From Pseudomonas sp. 30_B (GTDB taxonomy: Bacteria; Pseudomonadota; Gammaproteobacteria; Pseudomonadales; Pseudomonadaceae), in the NCBI RefSeq assembly GCF_017491605.1, contig NZ_JAFGYY010000010.1, positions 161,568 to 225,567 on the forward strand: a stretch of 64,000 nt of DNA, in the 5' to 3' direction. The position numbers and the translations under genes were made by a program. Below are positions 1 to 10,119 of the stretch, piece by piece; position 1 is the stretch's first letter; the number at the start of each line of letters is the position of its first letter. The notes under the pieces are model-generated. The model saw nothing but the letters and a program-made list of their open reading frames with translations, was not told where the DNA came from and ran no database searches.

Positions 1-1295
1 TTGAGGTAGCTGACCTTGCGCAGGTCCGGCAGCAGCAGGCAGACCACCAGCGCCACGCCGCACATGATCGAGACGTAGACGTAGAAGTACTCCTCCACGC
101 CCATGCTCTTCAGGCCCAGAGCGACGTACTCCGCCGAACCGCCGAAGATGGCGTTGCCCACCGCATAGGACAGGCCCACGCCCAGGGCACGGATTTGCGG
201 CGGGAACATCTCCGCCTTGATCAGGCCGCTGATGGAGGTGTACAGGCTGACGATGGCCAGCGCCCCGATGATCAGCACGAAGGCCATGTAGGGGCTGCTC
301 ACCGCCTTGAGCGCGGAGAGGATCGGCCAGGTGAAGATCATCCCCAGGATGCCGAACCAGAGCATCGAGGTCTTGCGCCCGATGCGGTCGGACAGCGCGC
401 CGAACAAGGGCTGCATGCACATGTAGACGAACAGGGCGAAGGTCATCACGCCGCTGGCCACCTTGGCGTCCATCCCAGCGGTGTTCACCAGGTATTTCTG
501 CATGTAGGTGGTGAAGGTGTAGAAGATCAGCGAACCGCCGGCGGTGAAGCCGAGCACGGTGAAGAAGGCGCGCTTGTGGTGGGCGAACAGCTCGGTGAGG
601 GTGCCCGACTCCTTGCGCTGCAGGGTGGAGGCCTTGGCCGTCTCGCTCAGGGAGCGGCGCAGGTAGAAGGCGATCACCGCGGTGATGGCGCCGACCCCGA
701 AGGGAATCCGCCAGCCCCACTCCTTGAGCTGGTCGGTGGTCAGCAACTGCTGCAGGACTACCACCACCAGCACCGCCAGCAACTGGCCGCCGATCAGGGT
801 CACGTACTGGAAGGAGGCGAAGAAGCCACGCTGGCCCTTGAGCGCCACCTCGCTCATGTAGGTGGCGCTGGTGCCGTACTCGCCGCCCACCGAAAGGCCC
901 TGGAACAGCCGCGCAAGCAGCAGCAGGGCGGGCGCGGCGACGCCGATGCTGGCGTAGGTCGGCATCACGGCAATCGCCAGCGAGCCGCCGCACATCATCA
1001 GCACCGAGATCATCATCGCGGTCTTGCGGCCCTTCTTGTCGGCGATGCGGCCGAACATCCAGCCGCCGATGGGGCGCATGAGGAAGCCGGCGGCGAACAC
1101 CCCGGCGGTGTTGAGCAACTGCACCGTCGGGTTGTCCGAGGGGAAGAAGGCGTGGGCAAAGTACAGGGCGGTGAAGGCGTAGACGTAGAAGTCGAACCAC
1201 TCCACCAGGTTGCCCGAGGAGGCGCCGACGATGGCGAGGATGCGCGTGCGGCGCTCATGGGCAGAGTACTGCGGCGCGGAGGCAGGTGCGTTCAT
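1..1295 (-). CDS. MHS-family MFS transporter, C-terminus cut by window edge
   Basis: Inner-membrane secondary transporter of the metabolite:H+ symporter (KgtP/ProP) family, likely a proton-coupled carrier for a dicarboxylate or other organic acid. The gene reads leftward and runs off the window; about 431 residues are present. The N-terminus has the family signature [14 protein letters not shown] at the first membrane helix, the loop motif [10 protein letters not shown] between helices 2 and 3, and [14 protein letters not shown] in helix 4. The ATG at 1295 is the first in frame. It is a clear paralog of the transporter at 52917-54224: both share GNLVEW, the GEYGTSATY block and RGFF(A/S)SFQYVTLI. 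The substrate cannot be read from sequence. It stands alone in its orientation at the window edge, so operon membership is unknown. Confidence 0.9.
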   Translation of the reverse strand, partial: MNAPASAPQYSAHERRTRILAIVGASSGNLVEWFDFYVYAFTALYFAHAFFPSDNPTVQLLNTAGVFAAGFLMRPIGGWMFGRIADKKGRKTAMMISVLMMCGGSLAIAVMPTYASIGVAAPALLLLARLFQGLSVGGEYGTSATYMSEVALKGQRGFFASFQYVTLIGGQLLAVLVVVVLQQLLTTDQLKEWGWRIPFGVGAITAVIAFYLRRSLSETAKASTLQRKESGTLTELFAHHKRAFFTVLGFTAGGSLIFYTFTTYMQKYLVNTAGMDAKVASGVMTFALFVYMCMQPLFGALSDRIGRKTSMLWFGILGMIFTWPILSALKAVSSPYMAFVLIIGALAIVSLYTSISGLIKAEMFPPQIRALGVGLSYAVGNAIFGGSAEYVALGLKSMGVEEYFYVYVSIMCGVALVVCLLLPDLRKVSYL

Positions 1296-1767
1296 GGGGC
1301 TTCTCTTAGATTGGGTTGAACAGCGTCCCGGATCTTTGGGCGGAGGTCCCTGGCCGCCCCGTATCAGCCCAATCGCCGCCTGGTCCGGGCGATCTGCCGC
1401 TGACACAACTGGAAACAGTATAGACAGCTCCGATAGCCGGCTAACGAAGTCCGCGGCGTTCCTCCGCGCTTTTTGGTTCGAATATCGGACAGGCCCAACG
1501 GGCGTTTGTCGTTTTCGATTGACCGGCCAGTAGCCAGCTTCTATCGTTGGCCCGCCTTGCACCCTTCGGGAGACTTGTCAGGTACCCCTCGGAGGGTCGG
1601 GGTCCGACCTTGTCCACAAGACAAGGTCGATTTCCATTCCCCTCGTGTTGCGGCTCCTGCCGCCTGGCCTCGGTGCCCCGTCCACACCCCCGGACGTGCA
1701 GGCACCGGGGGAATGTTGACCGCCCCTGCCCCGCCCGGTCATCCCGCCCGACCACTCGTCGACGCCA
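1296..1767. other. Intergenic region with hairpins, no gene seen
   Basis: About 470 bases upstream of two divergent genes, with no convincing coding frame. It holds a short hairpin at about 1612-1634 (GACCTTGT / ACAAGGTC arms) and a larger interrupted one at 1671-1707 (CGGTGCC..GTCC paired with GGAC..GGCACCG). Neither is followed by a T-run, so they are not obvious terminators. The region must contain the promoter of the leftward transporter, but I could not place it. Confidence 0.45.
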
Positions 1768-1795
1768 TTAAAGAGAGATGCGTCCCGTGTATACT
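1768..1795 (+). promoter_or_regulatory. Probable sigma-70 promoter of the LAB_N gene
   Basis: TTAAAG at 1768-1773 and TATACT at 1790-1795 are separated by 16 bp, about 60 bp upstream of the LAB_N start codon. The -10 is close to consensus and the -35 is weak. Confidence 0.5.
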
Positions 1796-1857
1796 GCGGG
1801 GCAGCGCTACAGGCCGCGAAATGCGCGGCGCTCGACGATTCGACCGGGGGGCTCTGC

Positions 1858-2514
1858 TTGAACGCAGCCAATCCATTGTGGTTTGCCATCGGACTGGCCG
1901 CACAGGCGGCTTTCTCTGCTCGCTTCCTGGTTCAATGGGTGCTTTCCGAGCGCGCTCGCAAGAGCCTGATGCCGGTGCACTTCTGGTATTTCAGCTGCGC
2001 CGGCGCCGTGCTGCTGCTGGCCTACGCCACCCACCAGCGCGACCTGGTGATCTGCCTGGGGCAGCTCGCCGGCCTCGCCATCTACCTGCGCAATCTCGAA
2101 CTGGATCGTCGCCACAGCGGCGGCCGGCCGCTGTTCTTCGCCTGGCCCTGGCTGACCTGGGCGGCGGTGGCGATCGCCTTGGGCTGGATGTCGAAACCTG
2201 AGCCGATCCTCAAGGTCATCACCGGCGCCGACCCGCTGTGGACCGTGATCGGCATGGTCGGCCAGGTGCTCTTCACCGGGCGCTTCGTGCTGCAGCTGTG
2301 GTACTCCGAGCGCGCCGGACGCCCGGTCAACCCCATCTACTTCTGGTACCTGTCGATGGCCGGCAGCGTGCTGCTGTTCAGCTACGCCGTGGCGCAGCGC
2401 GACCCGGTCATCATCCTCGGCCAGTCCTTCGGCATCGTGGTCTACCTTCGCAACCTGGCGCTGATCCGGCGCCAGGCCCAGGCCGAAGGCGCCAGCGCGC
2501 AGCAGAGCCAGTGA
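1858..2514 (+). CDS. LAB_N (lipid A biosynthesis N-terminal domain) membrane protein, tandem duplicated
   Basis: Small polytopic inner-membrane protein of 218 residues built from LAB_N domains, the module otherwise found at the N-terminus of some lipid-A-disaccharide synthases. It consists of two tandem copies exactly 120 residues apart: residues 41-62 (HFWYFSCAGAV..) match 161-182 (YFWYLSMAGSV..), and both copies end in a GQ..G..(I/V)YLRNL motif. Each copy predicts two to three membrane helices. The start is TTG at 1858, behind a G-rich tract; there is no better ATG, so the start is moderately certain. No catalytic role is established for stand-alone LAB_N proteins. The adjacent operon on the opposite strand (2634-6996) encodes envelope glycosylation functions, which suggests a role in the same lipid A or lipid-carrier pathway, for example as a flippase-like or accessory protein. 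Confidence 0.8.
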   Translation: MNAANPLWFAIGLAAQAAFSARFLVQWVLSERARKSLMPVHFWYFSCAGAVLLLAYATHQRDLVICLGQLAGLAIYLRNLELDRRHSGGRPLFFAWPWLTWAAVAIALGWMSKPEPILKVITGADPLWTVIGMVGQVLFTGRFVLQLWYSERAGRPVNPIYFWYLSMAGSVLLFSYAVAQRDPVIILGQSFGIVVYLRNLALIRRQAQAEGASAQQSQ

Positions 2515-2633
2515 GCCTTCGGCGGCTCCTGATGAACTCCTTCAGCGCTGCATGACAAAGGCCCACGCGACTCTGGAGAAGAGCCGTCCGCGGGCCTCGG
2601 CTACAGCCTTCAGCGCACCTTGAAACGAACCCC

Positions 2634-3605
2634 TCAGCGCTGCTTCTCGAAGCGGTAGAAGAGGTTCGGCTCGCTGCCCACGTAGAGGTTGCCGTCGGCA
2701 TCCATGGTCAGCCCCTCGGCCTGGGGCGCCGCGTGTTTCAGGTCGCCAAAACCGCCGAGCGAACGGAAGCTGACCAGCTTGCCCTGCCCGTCCAGCTCGA
2801 TGATCAGCTTCGACTCCTCACTGAGCACCAACAGGTGGCCGCTCTTGCGGTCGTAGTGGAGGTCGGAGATGTCGGTGCCGAACACGCTGCGCTTCACCCA
2901 GTCGGTGTGGTCGATCACCTTGAGCTGCAGCTTGCCGGCCAGGCTCGCGCGAATGCCGGTGACTTCGTAGATCTGCCGCGGGCCGCGCTCCTTGCCGATG
3001 AACAGGCGGTCGTGGTCAGGGTCGTAGGTGAGCCCTTCGAAGCCCTTGTTGTGGATGCTCGGTTTGATCTCCAGGGCGAACGACTGCGCCTCGCGGGCGT
3101 CGATCGTCCGGCCGGGCTGATCCGGCAGCGCAAAGAAATCGATCTGCTGCAGGTTCTCGTCGGATACCGCCACCAGGCCGCCGCCCAGGTAGGCCACGCC
3201 TTCGACGTCCTCGAAACCGGTCATGGGGTACTGCGCCAGCAGCTCGCCAGTCTTGCTCAACACCGTCAGCTTCATGGCACCGGCATTGGTCACGGCGAGC
3301 AGGCGGTCGTGATCGAAGTCGTAGCTCAGGGCGGACAGGTCGGATTCGATGCCCTTCACCGGCTTTGCGTCGATCACCACCTTGTAGTCCGGCAGCCAGA
3401 CGCTGCGCCCGGCCCACTCGGACGCGTGCAGCTGGCTGCTGAAGTAGAAGTAGGCCTGTTGCGGCAAGAGCTTCATGAGCAGCAAGGTCACGCCCGGTAC
3501 GACCAGCACCAGGGCCAGGAGCAGCCACAGCAAGGTGCGCCGGTCGAAGCGGCGACGCAGGGGATGCAGTTGCATGACGTCCACGCTGTCGGCAGCTCTG
3601 TTCAC
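2634..3605 (-). CDS. SdiA-regulated / YjiK-like beta-propeller protein, membrane anchored
   Basis: Predicted 323-residue protein with a short basic cytoplasmic tail, one membrane helix (about residues 23-45) and an exported domain of the YjiK / SdiA-regulated family, a six-bladed propeller-like fold. Repeated D(H/P)DRL(L/F) and SGHLLVLSEES motifs mark the blades. The GTG at 3605 was chosen because GGGAG lies just upstream; the ATG at 3575 is an alternative. It is the last gene of a four-gene leftward operon, 26 bp after the ArnT-like gene. The family's biochemical function is unknown. A periplasmic propeller beside a glycan transferase may bind or process the modified envelope, but that is inference. 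The family assignment is fairly safe, the role is not. Confidence 0.82.
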   Translation of the reverse strand: MNRAADSVDVMQLHPLRRRFDRRTLLWLLLALVLVVPGVTLLLMKLLPQQAYFYFSSQLHASEWAGRSVWLPDYKVVIDAKPVKGIESDLSALSYDFDHDRLLAVTNAGAMKLTVLSKTGELLAQYPMTGFEDVEGVAYLGGGLVAVSDENLQQIDFFALPDQPGRTIDAREAQSFALEIKPSIHNKGFEGLTYDPDHDRLFIGKERGPRQIYEVTGIRASLAGKLQLKVIDHTDWVKRSVFGTDISDLHYDRKSGHLLVLSEESKLIIELDGQGKLVSFRSLGGFGDLKHAAPQAEGLTMDADGNLYVGSEPNLFYRFEKQR

Positions 3606-3631
3606 GTTCGGACTCCCAGGAAAGTGGAAAC

Positions 3632-5227
3632 TCAGAAAAGCGGCGGCTTCCAGGCGAAGCGGTAGGCCGGGGCGGAAGCGTCGTCGGCGCACTGGCCGTT
3701 GTCGGCATCGGCGCCGACCAGGAACCACTGCTCCTCGTAGTCGCCCTTCACTTCGCGGGCACGCTCGCGGTGGAAGCAACGCTCGAGGCCTTCGGCGGAA
3801 ACCATGGCCACCGCCTGCGGATGACCGCGCAACCAGGTCAGCGTCTTGCCCAGCGGGTCGGGGGTATCCAGGCCGAAGTGCACCAGCGGCTGACGGGCGT
3901 AGAGCCAATGCCCCTCGCGCCAGTTGGTCAGCACCAGCTCGGCGCCGCCGCTCAGGCGCGCCACCTCGGCCATCAGCGGGCGACGGTCATCGCCGGGGTC
4001 GCGCAGCGGCTCGATGAAGCCACGGGCGAACCAGGCGGTGAACCAGACCACCGCGATGACCAGGAACACCTTGCGCGCCCTCGGCCGCTCGGCGAACCAG
4101 CGGCGCAGCAGCCAGGGCACCAGCGGCGCCATGGCCAGCACCAGGCCAGGCAGCGCGGGGAAGATGTAGAGCTTGCGCTTGCCGGAGCTCAGGCTGAAGA
4201 ACAGCAGCACCAGCGCCACCCAGCCGAGCAGCACCAGCAGGCGGCCGTCATGCCGGGCCAGCTGGCGGCGCCAGGCGGGCACCATCCACGGCAGGGTCAG
4301 CACCAGGGGCAGCCAGTACTGCGGGATGACCTTGGCGAAGAAGTACCAGAACGGCTCCTGATGCTGCCAGGCGCTGGCATAGCGCTTGGCGGTCTGGTGC
4401 AGGAGGATGTCGTCGAGGTAGGCGCGGCCATCGGCGCTGCCGCTCAGGAGCACGTGCAGCACCACTGGCACCAGCCATAGTGCGATAGCCCCCAGGGCCA
4501 CCAGCAGCCCCAGCCACCAGGCGCGCGCCTGGCCGGGCATGCGCGCCACGCCGGACCAGCCCTTGCGCGCCGCATAGGCGTAGGGAATCAGCATCAGTGC
4601 CGGCAGGAAGCCCACGCCCTTGCTGATGACACCCAGGCCCATCACCGCGCACGCCAGGTAGAACCAGCGCCACGCGGGGCCGAGCAACAGGTGCCGGCAC
4701 AGGCCATAGACGGCCAGGCTTATCCACAGGCAGAGGAAACCGTCGATGCTGCCATCGCGCAGCACCGAATAGGTCTGGTAGGTAGCCAGGAACAACAACC
4801 CGGCGACGAGGCCGATGCGGCGGTTCCACAGGCGGCGGCCGAGGTCGTAGAGGCAGGCGGTCGCTACCAGGCCCGAGCCGAAGGCCGGCAGGAACAGCGC
4901 CAGGTTCGGCGCCAGCCCCAGGCGCACCAGCAGCGCCACCAGCCACATGAACAGCGGCGGCTTGTCCGGATAGATTTCCGCGGCGCGGTGGGGAATCAGC
5001 CAGTCGCCGCTCTGCAGCATCTCCAGGGCCACGCCGAGGAAGCGCTCTTCGTCGACGTTGCTCGGCTGGCGAAGTCCCAGGCCGGCCCCCAGCAGCAGGG
5101 CCGCCGGTACCAGCAGCAACCAGGGCCGCTCGGCGCAACGCCAGAACCAGGAAAACTGCGCACCGGTCCCGACACGCAGGGGCGTCAGGCGGGGAAGGGA
5201 ATTGCCTGGCTCGCCCTGGTTGGCCAT
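3632..5227 (-). CDS. ArnT-like (GT83/PMT) glycosyltransferase
   Basis: Integral-membrane transferase of 531 residues that should move a sugar from a polyprenyl-phosphate donor to an envelope acceptor on the periplasmic face, like ArnT (aminoarabinose to lipid A) or the rhizobial Rgt galacturonosyltransferases. It has the first-loop signature with D59 and E60 (NVDEERF), then SGDWL, and DKPPLFMWL from residue 88, followed by about ten further helices and a soluble C-terminal domain ending in FAWKPPLF. The ATG at 5227 lies 3 bp after the GT2 stop codon, so the two are probably translationally coupled. No arn genes for aminoarabinose synthesis are nearby; a UDP-uronate epimerase is instead, which argues for a hexuronic acid rather than L-Ara4N as the transferred sugar. 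Confidence 0.87.
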   Translation of the reverse strand: MANQGEPGNSLPRLTPLRVGTGAQFSWFWRCAERPWLLLVPAALLLGAGLGLRQPSNVDEERFLGVALEMLQSGDWLIPHRAAEIYPDKPPLFMWLVALLVRLGLAPNLALFLPAFGSGLVATACLYDLGRRLWNRRIGLVAGLLFLATYQTYSVLRDGSIDGFLCLWISLAVYGLCRHLLLGPAWRWFYLACAVMGLGVISKGVGFLPALMLIPYAYAARKGWSGVARMPGQARAWWLGLLVALGAIALWLVPVVLHVLLSGSADGRAYLDDILLHQTAKRYASAWQHQEPFWYFFAKVIPQYWLPLVLTLPWMVPAWRRQLARHDGRLLVLLGWVALVLLFFSLSSGKRKLYIFPALPGLVLAMAPLVPWLLRRWFAERPRARKVFLVIAVVWFTAWFARGFIEPLRDPGDDRRPLMAEVARLSGGAELVLTNWREGHWLYARQPLVHFGLDTPDPLGKTLTWLRGHPQAVAMVSAEGLERCFHRERAREVKGDYEEQWFLVGADADNGQCADDASAPAYRFAWKPPLF

Positions 5228-5230
5228 GGG

Positions 5231-5989
5231 TCAGCGCCCCAGTTCGCGGGGAACCGCATCCAGGCGTGTGCGACGGATCAGCCACCAGACGCCGAACAGG
5301 TCCAGGATGCCCACCAGCGCCCGGTCCAGGTTGCCGTACTTGGACACCCCGGCATTGCGCGGCCGGTGGTTCACCGGGTGCACGCGCATGCGGCCCTGGT
5401 GGCGCTGGATCAGCGCCGGAATGAAGCGATGCATGTGATCGAAATACGGCAGGCGCAGGAAGGCTTCGCGCTCGATCAGCTTGAGCCCGCAACCGGTATC
5501 GGGCGTGTGGTCGTTGAGCAGGCGGCCGCGCAGGCGGTTGGCGAAACGCGAGGCCCAGCGCTTGCTGGCGCTGTCCTGGCGTTTCACCCGGTGCCCGGCG
5601 ATCAGCTTGAGGTCGGCCGGGCAGTCGGCGGCGCGGACCATGGCGAGCATCCCGGGGATGTCCGCCGGATCGTTCTGTCCGTCGCCGTCCAGGGTCGCCA
5701 ACCAACGGCCACGGGCGGCCTCGGCGGCGTGATAGATGGAGGTGCTCTGGCCCAGCGAACGCTCGTGGGTCAGCACCCGCAGCTCGGCGTAGCCGCCCTG
5801 CTGCAGCTTCTGCAGCTCGGCGCGGGTCGCGTCGGTGCTGCCATCGTCGACCACTATGACTTCGAACACCTCGCCGGCCAGGGCCTGGCGGACTTCCTCG
5901 AGGAGCCCGGGAAGGTTCTCGGCTTCATTCTTCGCCGGAATCAGCACCGACACATAAGGGCTGTTGGACATGCTCGGATCTTGCTCCAT
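5231..5989 (-). CDS. DPM1/ArnC-like family 2 glycosyltransferase
   Basis: GT-A fold transferase of about 252 residues that would load a sugar from a nucleotide donor onto polyprenyl phosphate at the cytoplasmic face. Visible motifs are the N-terminal VSVLIPAKNEAENLP, DDGSTD at residues 48-53 and DGDGQNDP at 101-108 (metal and donor binding), plus a C-terminal hydrophobic stretch around VGILDLFGVWWL. It lacks the paired C-terminal membrane helices of typical ArnC, so it is closer to stand-alone DPM1-like enzymes such as rhizobial RgtE. The start is uncertain: ATG 5989 is used, a GTG at 5998 overlaps the epimerase stop, and ATG 5971 begins nearer the domain. It sits between the epimerase and the ArnT-like gene in the same operon, matching a make-precursor, load-carrier, transfer sequence. 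Confidence 0.87.
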   Translation of the reverse strand: MEQDPSMSNSPYVSVLIPAKNEAENLPGLLEEVRQALAGEVFEVIVVDDGSTDATRAELQKLQQGGYAELRVLTHERSLGQSTSIYHAAEAARGRWLATLDGDGQNDPADIPGMLAMVRAADCPADLKLIAGHRVKRQDSASKRWASRFANRLRGRLLNDHTPDTGCGLKLIEREAFLRLPYFDHMHRFIPALIQRHQGRMRVHPVNHRPRNAGVSKYGNLDRALVGILDLFGVWWLIRRTRLDAVPRELGR

Positions 5990-5994
5990 GACCC

Positions 5995-6996
5995 TCACGC
6001 CGCGCCGGCGCAGGGCTCTTCAATCGCGTAGAACTCGCGGTACCAATGAACGAAACGCTCGACGCCGCTCTGCAGCGAAGTCGCCGGACGGAAACCGGTG
6101 CGCCGTGCCAGCGCCTCGACGTCGGCCCAGGTCTGCAGCACGTCACCCGGCTGCAGCGGCAGATAGTTGCGAACGGCCCGGCGACCCAGCGCGTTCTCCA
6201 CGCACTCGACCATGTCGAGCAGGCGCACCGGCTCGCCGCGACCGATGTTGTAGAGCGCCACCGGCGCCTCGCCGTGCTCGCCCGACTCGGCCGGGCAGTC
6301 CTGGATGCGCACCACGCCTTCCACCACATCGTCGATGTAGGTGAAGTCGCGGGACATCTCGCCGTTGTTGTAGATATCGATGGGGCGGCCTTCGAGGATC
6401 TCCCGGGTGAACTTGAACAGCGCCATGTCCGGACGGCCCCAGGGGCCGTAGACGGTGAAGAAGCGCAGGCCGGTGACCGGCAGGCGGTAGAGGTGTGCGT
6501 AGGTGTGCGCCATCAGCTCGTTGGCGCGCTTGGTCGCGGCGTACAGCGACACCGGCTGGTCCACTGCCATGTCGGTGCTGAACGGCATGTCGCGGCTCAT
6601 GCCATACACCGAGCTGCTGGAGGCATACACCAGATGGCCGACCTGCCCATGGCGGCAACCTTCGAGCAGGTTGACGAAGCCGGTGAGGTTGGCGTCGGCG
6701 TAGGCCTGGGGGTTTTCCAGCGAGTAGCGCACCCCGGCCTGGGCGGCCAGGTGGATCACCCGCTCGAAGCGCTCACGCTGGAACAGTTGGGCCAGGGCCG
6801 GGCCATTGGCGATGTCCAGCTGCTCGAAGCGGAAGTTGCGCTCCTGGCGCAGCAACGCCAACCGAGCCTGCTTGAGCTCGACGCTGTAGTAATCGTTGAG
6901 GTTGTCGATGCCGACCACGTCGTGGCCGTCGCGGCACAGCCGCTGCGCGGTGTGGAAGCCGATGAAACCGGCGGCGCCGGTGACCAGGAACTTCAT
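5995..6996 (-). CDS. NAD-dependent UDP-sugar epimerase, likely UDP-glucuronate 4-epimerase
   Basis: Extended short-chain dehydrogenase of 333 residues, first gene of the leftward glycan operon. The Rossmann motif GAAGFIG is at residues 7-13, the catalytic Y152xxxK156 lies in LYAATKRANE, and a Ser-rich stretch precedes it (YASSSSVYG). The segment DNLNDYYSVELKQARL and the later block TVYGPWGRPDMALFKF..DFTYIDDVVEG are typical of UDP-glucuronate 4-epimerases (LpsL/CapI type), which make UDP-galacturonate. ATG 6996 begins MKFLVTGAAG. A UDP-glucose dehydrogenase would have to be encoded elsewhere, since none is in this window. A related UDP-GlcNAc/UDP-Gal epimerase activity cannot be excluded from sequence alone. 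Confidence 0.85.
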   Translation of the reverse strand: MKFLVTGAAGFIGFHTAQRLCRDGHDVVGIDNLNDYYSVELKQARLALLRQERNFRFEQLDIANGPALAQLFQRERFERVIHLAAQAGVRYSLENPQAYADANLTGFVNLLEGCRHGQVGHLVYASSSSVYGMSRDMPFSTDMAVDQPVSLYAATKRANELMAHTYAHLYRLPVTGLRFFTVYGPWGRPDMALFKFTREILEGRPIDIYNNGEMSRDFTYIDDVVEGVVRIQDCPAESGEHGEAPVALYNIGRGEPVRLLDMVECVENALGRRAVRNYLPLQPGDVLQTWADVEALARRTGFRPATSLQSGVERFVHWYREFYAIEEPCAGAA

Positions 6997-7205
6997 GGAT
7001 ACAGTCCCCAGCTGGAGCCGGGGGCAGGAATATCCCTTGTCTGCACGAACGCTGTGATCGTCATGGGTCGCCCGAGCCAGAGTGTTGTTGTGGTGACCGG
7101 CAAGGGCCGATCCCTGGTCTTGATGGTCCGGGCCGCAAGGGGCTCGGCTACGCACGGCATCCGTCTAGGACGCCGCGCAAAGGCTGACTCATCGTCTTGG
7201 CAGGC

Positions 7206-7234
7206 GTGAGAAGAATTTGTGAAAGATTAGTAGA
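7206..7234 (-). promoter_or_regulatory. Candidate ColR-type regulator box upstream of the glycan operon
   Basis: On the minus strand, 7234-7219 reads TCTACTAATCTTTCAC. As I remember the ColR consensus (YYNASNNYTTTTTCAC), this matches 11 of 13 defined positions. A second TTCTCAC-like repeat follows at 7212-7206. It lies about 220 bp upstream of the epimerase start, in an AT-richer patch suitable for a promoter. Confidence 0.3.
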
Positions 7235-7291
7235 GAAAGTGTGACGGCATTACGACGAAAACGCCTACACATCAGAAGCGGGCAAAGGAAG

Positions 7292-7325
7292 GACCGCGGT
7301 GACGGCGCAAGGCGCCGACACCGCG
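7292..7325 (-). terminator. Strong hairpin after glmS
   Basis: A long GC-rich stem (ACCGCGGTG..CGGCGC paired across AAG with GCGCCG..CACCGCGG) sits just downstream of the glmS stop. The minus-strand tail is only weakly T-rich, so it may be a poor intrinsic terminator. The Tn7 insertion point would fall within or beside it. Confidence 0.5.
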
Positions 7326-7346
7326 GGGATCGCGACGGCGAACGGT

Positions 7347-9182
<1,836 letters not shown>

Positions 9183-9198
9183 GGATTGGCTCTCCTTT

Positions 9199-9969
9199 TC
9201 AGTCTTCGCAGCGCGCGCGGATCACTTTCACGCCACGCGCCTGGATCAGTTCGAACGCCTCGTCACTCAGGCGTTCGTCGGTAATCAGGATCTGGACGCT
9301 GCTCCAGGGCAGTTCCAGGTTGGGGATACGGCGACCCAGCTTGTCCGCCTCGGCCATCACGATCACTTCGCGGGCGACCTCGGCCATGACCCGGCTGAGC
9401 CCCAGCAACTCATTGAAGGTGGTGGTGCCGCGCTCGATGTCCAGGCCGGTGGCGCCGATGAACAGCTGGTCGAAGTCGTAGGAACGCAGCACCTGCTCGG
9501 CGACCTGGCCCTGGAAGGACTCGGAGTGCGGGTCCCAGGTTCCGCCCGTCATCAGCAGCACCGGCTCGCGCTCCAGCTCGCGCAGGGCGTTGGCGACACT
9601 CAGGGAGTTGGTCATCACCACCAGGCCCGGCTTGCGCCCCAGCTCGGGAATCAACGCCGCGGTGGTGCTGCCGCTGTCGATGATGATCCGCGCATGCTCG
9701 CGGATGCAGCTCGCCGCGGCCCGGGCGATGGCCTGCTTGTAGCGCGACAGCGGCTGGCTCGGCTCGCCGATCAGCTCATGCGGCATCGGTACCGCGCCAC
9801 CATAGCGGCGCAGCAGCAGGCCATTGCCTTCGAGGGCGGCCAAGTCCTTGCGGATGGTGACCTCGGAGGTGGCGAAACGGTGCGCGAGGTCGTCCACGCT
9901 GACCTCGCCCTGTTCGGCGAGCAGCGCCAGGATGTCGTGGCGGCGTTGCGGCGTGTTGCGTTTCGACAT
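9199..9969 (-). CDS. glmR: DeoR-family transcriptional regulator of amino-sugar synthesis
   Basis: 256-residue DeoR-type regulator. The N-terminal winged helix (about residues 5-58: [20 protein letters not shown], then [14 protein letters not shown]) is followed by the DeoR C-terminal sensor domain, an isomerase-like fold that binds sugar phosphates ([31 protein letters not shown]). Its position immediately upstream of glmS on the same strand matches the P. aeruginosa PA5550-PA5549 pair, where I recall the name GlmR. It probably senses an amino-sugar phosphate and controls glmS; binding sites were not identified. Upstream of it is a REP palindrome and then an unrelated diguanylate cyclase gene. 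Confidence 0.9.
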   Translation of the reverse strand: MSKRNTPQRRHDILALLAEQGEVSVDDLAHRFATSEVTIRKDLAALEGNGLLLRRYGGAVPMPHELIGEPSQPLSRYKQAIARAAASCIREHARIIIDSGSTTAALIPELGRKPGLVVMTNSLSVANALRELEREPVLLMTGGTWDPHSESFQGQVAEQVLRSYDFDQLFIGATGLDIERGTTTFNELLGLSRVMAEVAREVIVMAEADKLGRRIPNLELPWSSVQILITDERLSDEAFELIQARGVKVIRARCED

Positions 9970-10065
9970 GAACGATTAAGTTTCGATTCGAAAGATAAGT
10001 GTGCGAATCAAAACCCAAGAACTTTCGTTCGTCAAGATTTGATGGCGTGAATGGAAAGTTTTTCT

Positions 10066-10101
10066 GTAGGGCATACAACCGTTCGCGGTTGTACGCCCTA
10101 C
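10066..10101. repeat. REP palindrome, GTAGGGC..TACAACC type
   Basis: Palindrome with arms GTAGGGCATACAACCG and CGGTTGTACGCCCTAC. Nearly the same element occurs at 19926-19957 and 23697-23728. It lies between glmR and the diguanylate cyclase gene. Confidence 0.85.
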
Positions 10102-10119
10102 GGGAACACCGAGCGGGGC

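Noticed and set aside
1549..1568. TTGGCCCGCCTTGC considered as a sigma-54 promoter.
   Set aside because: The GG and GC elements are 8 rather than 10 bases apart.
7292..7346. A Tn7-like element downstream of glmS.
   Set aside because: No transposon ends, tns genes or target duplication are present; the neighbouring operon starts 350 bp away.
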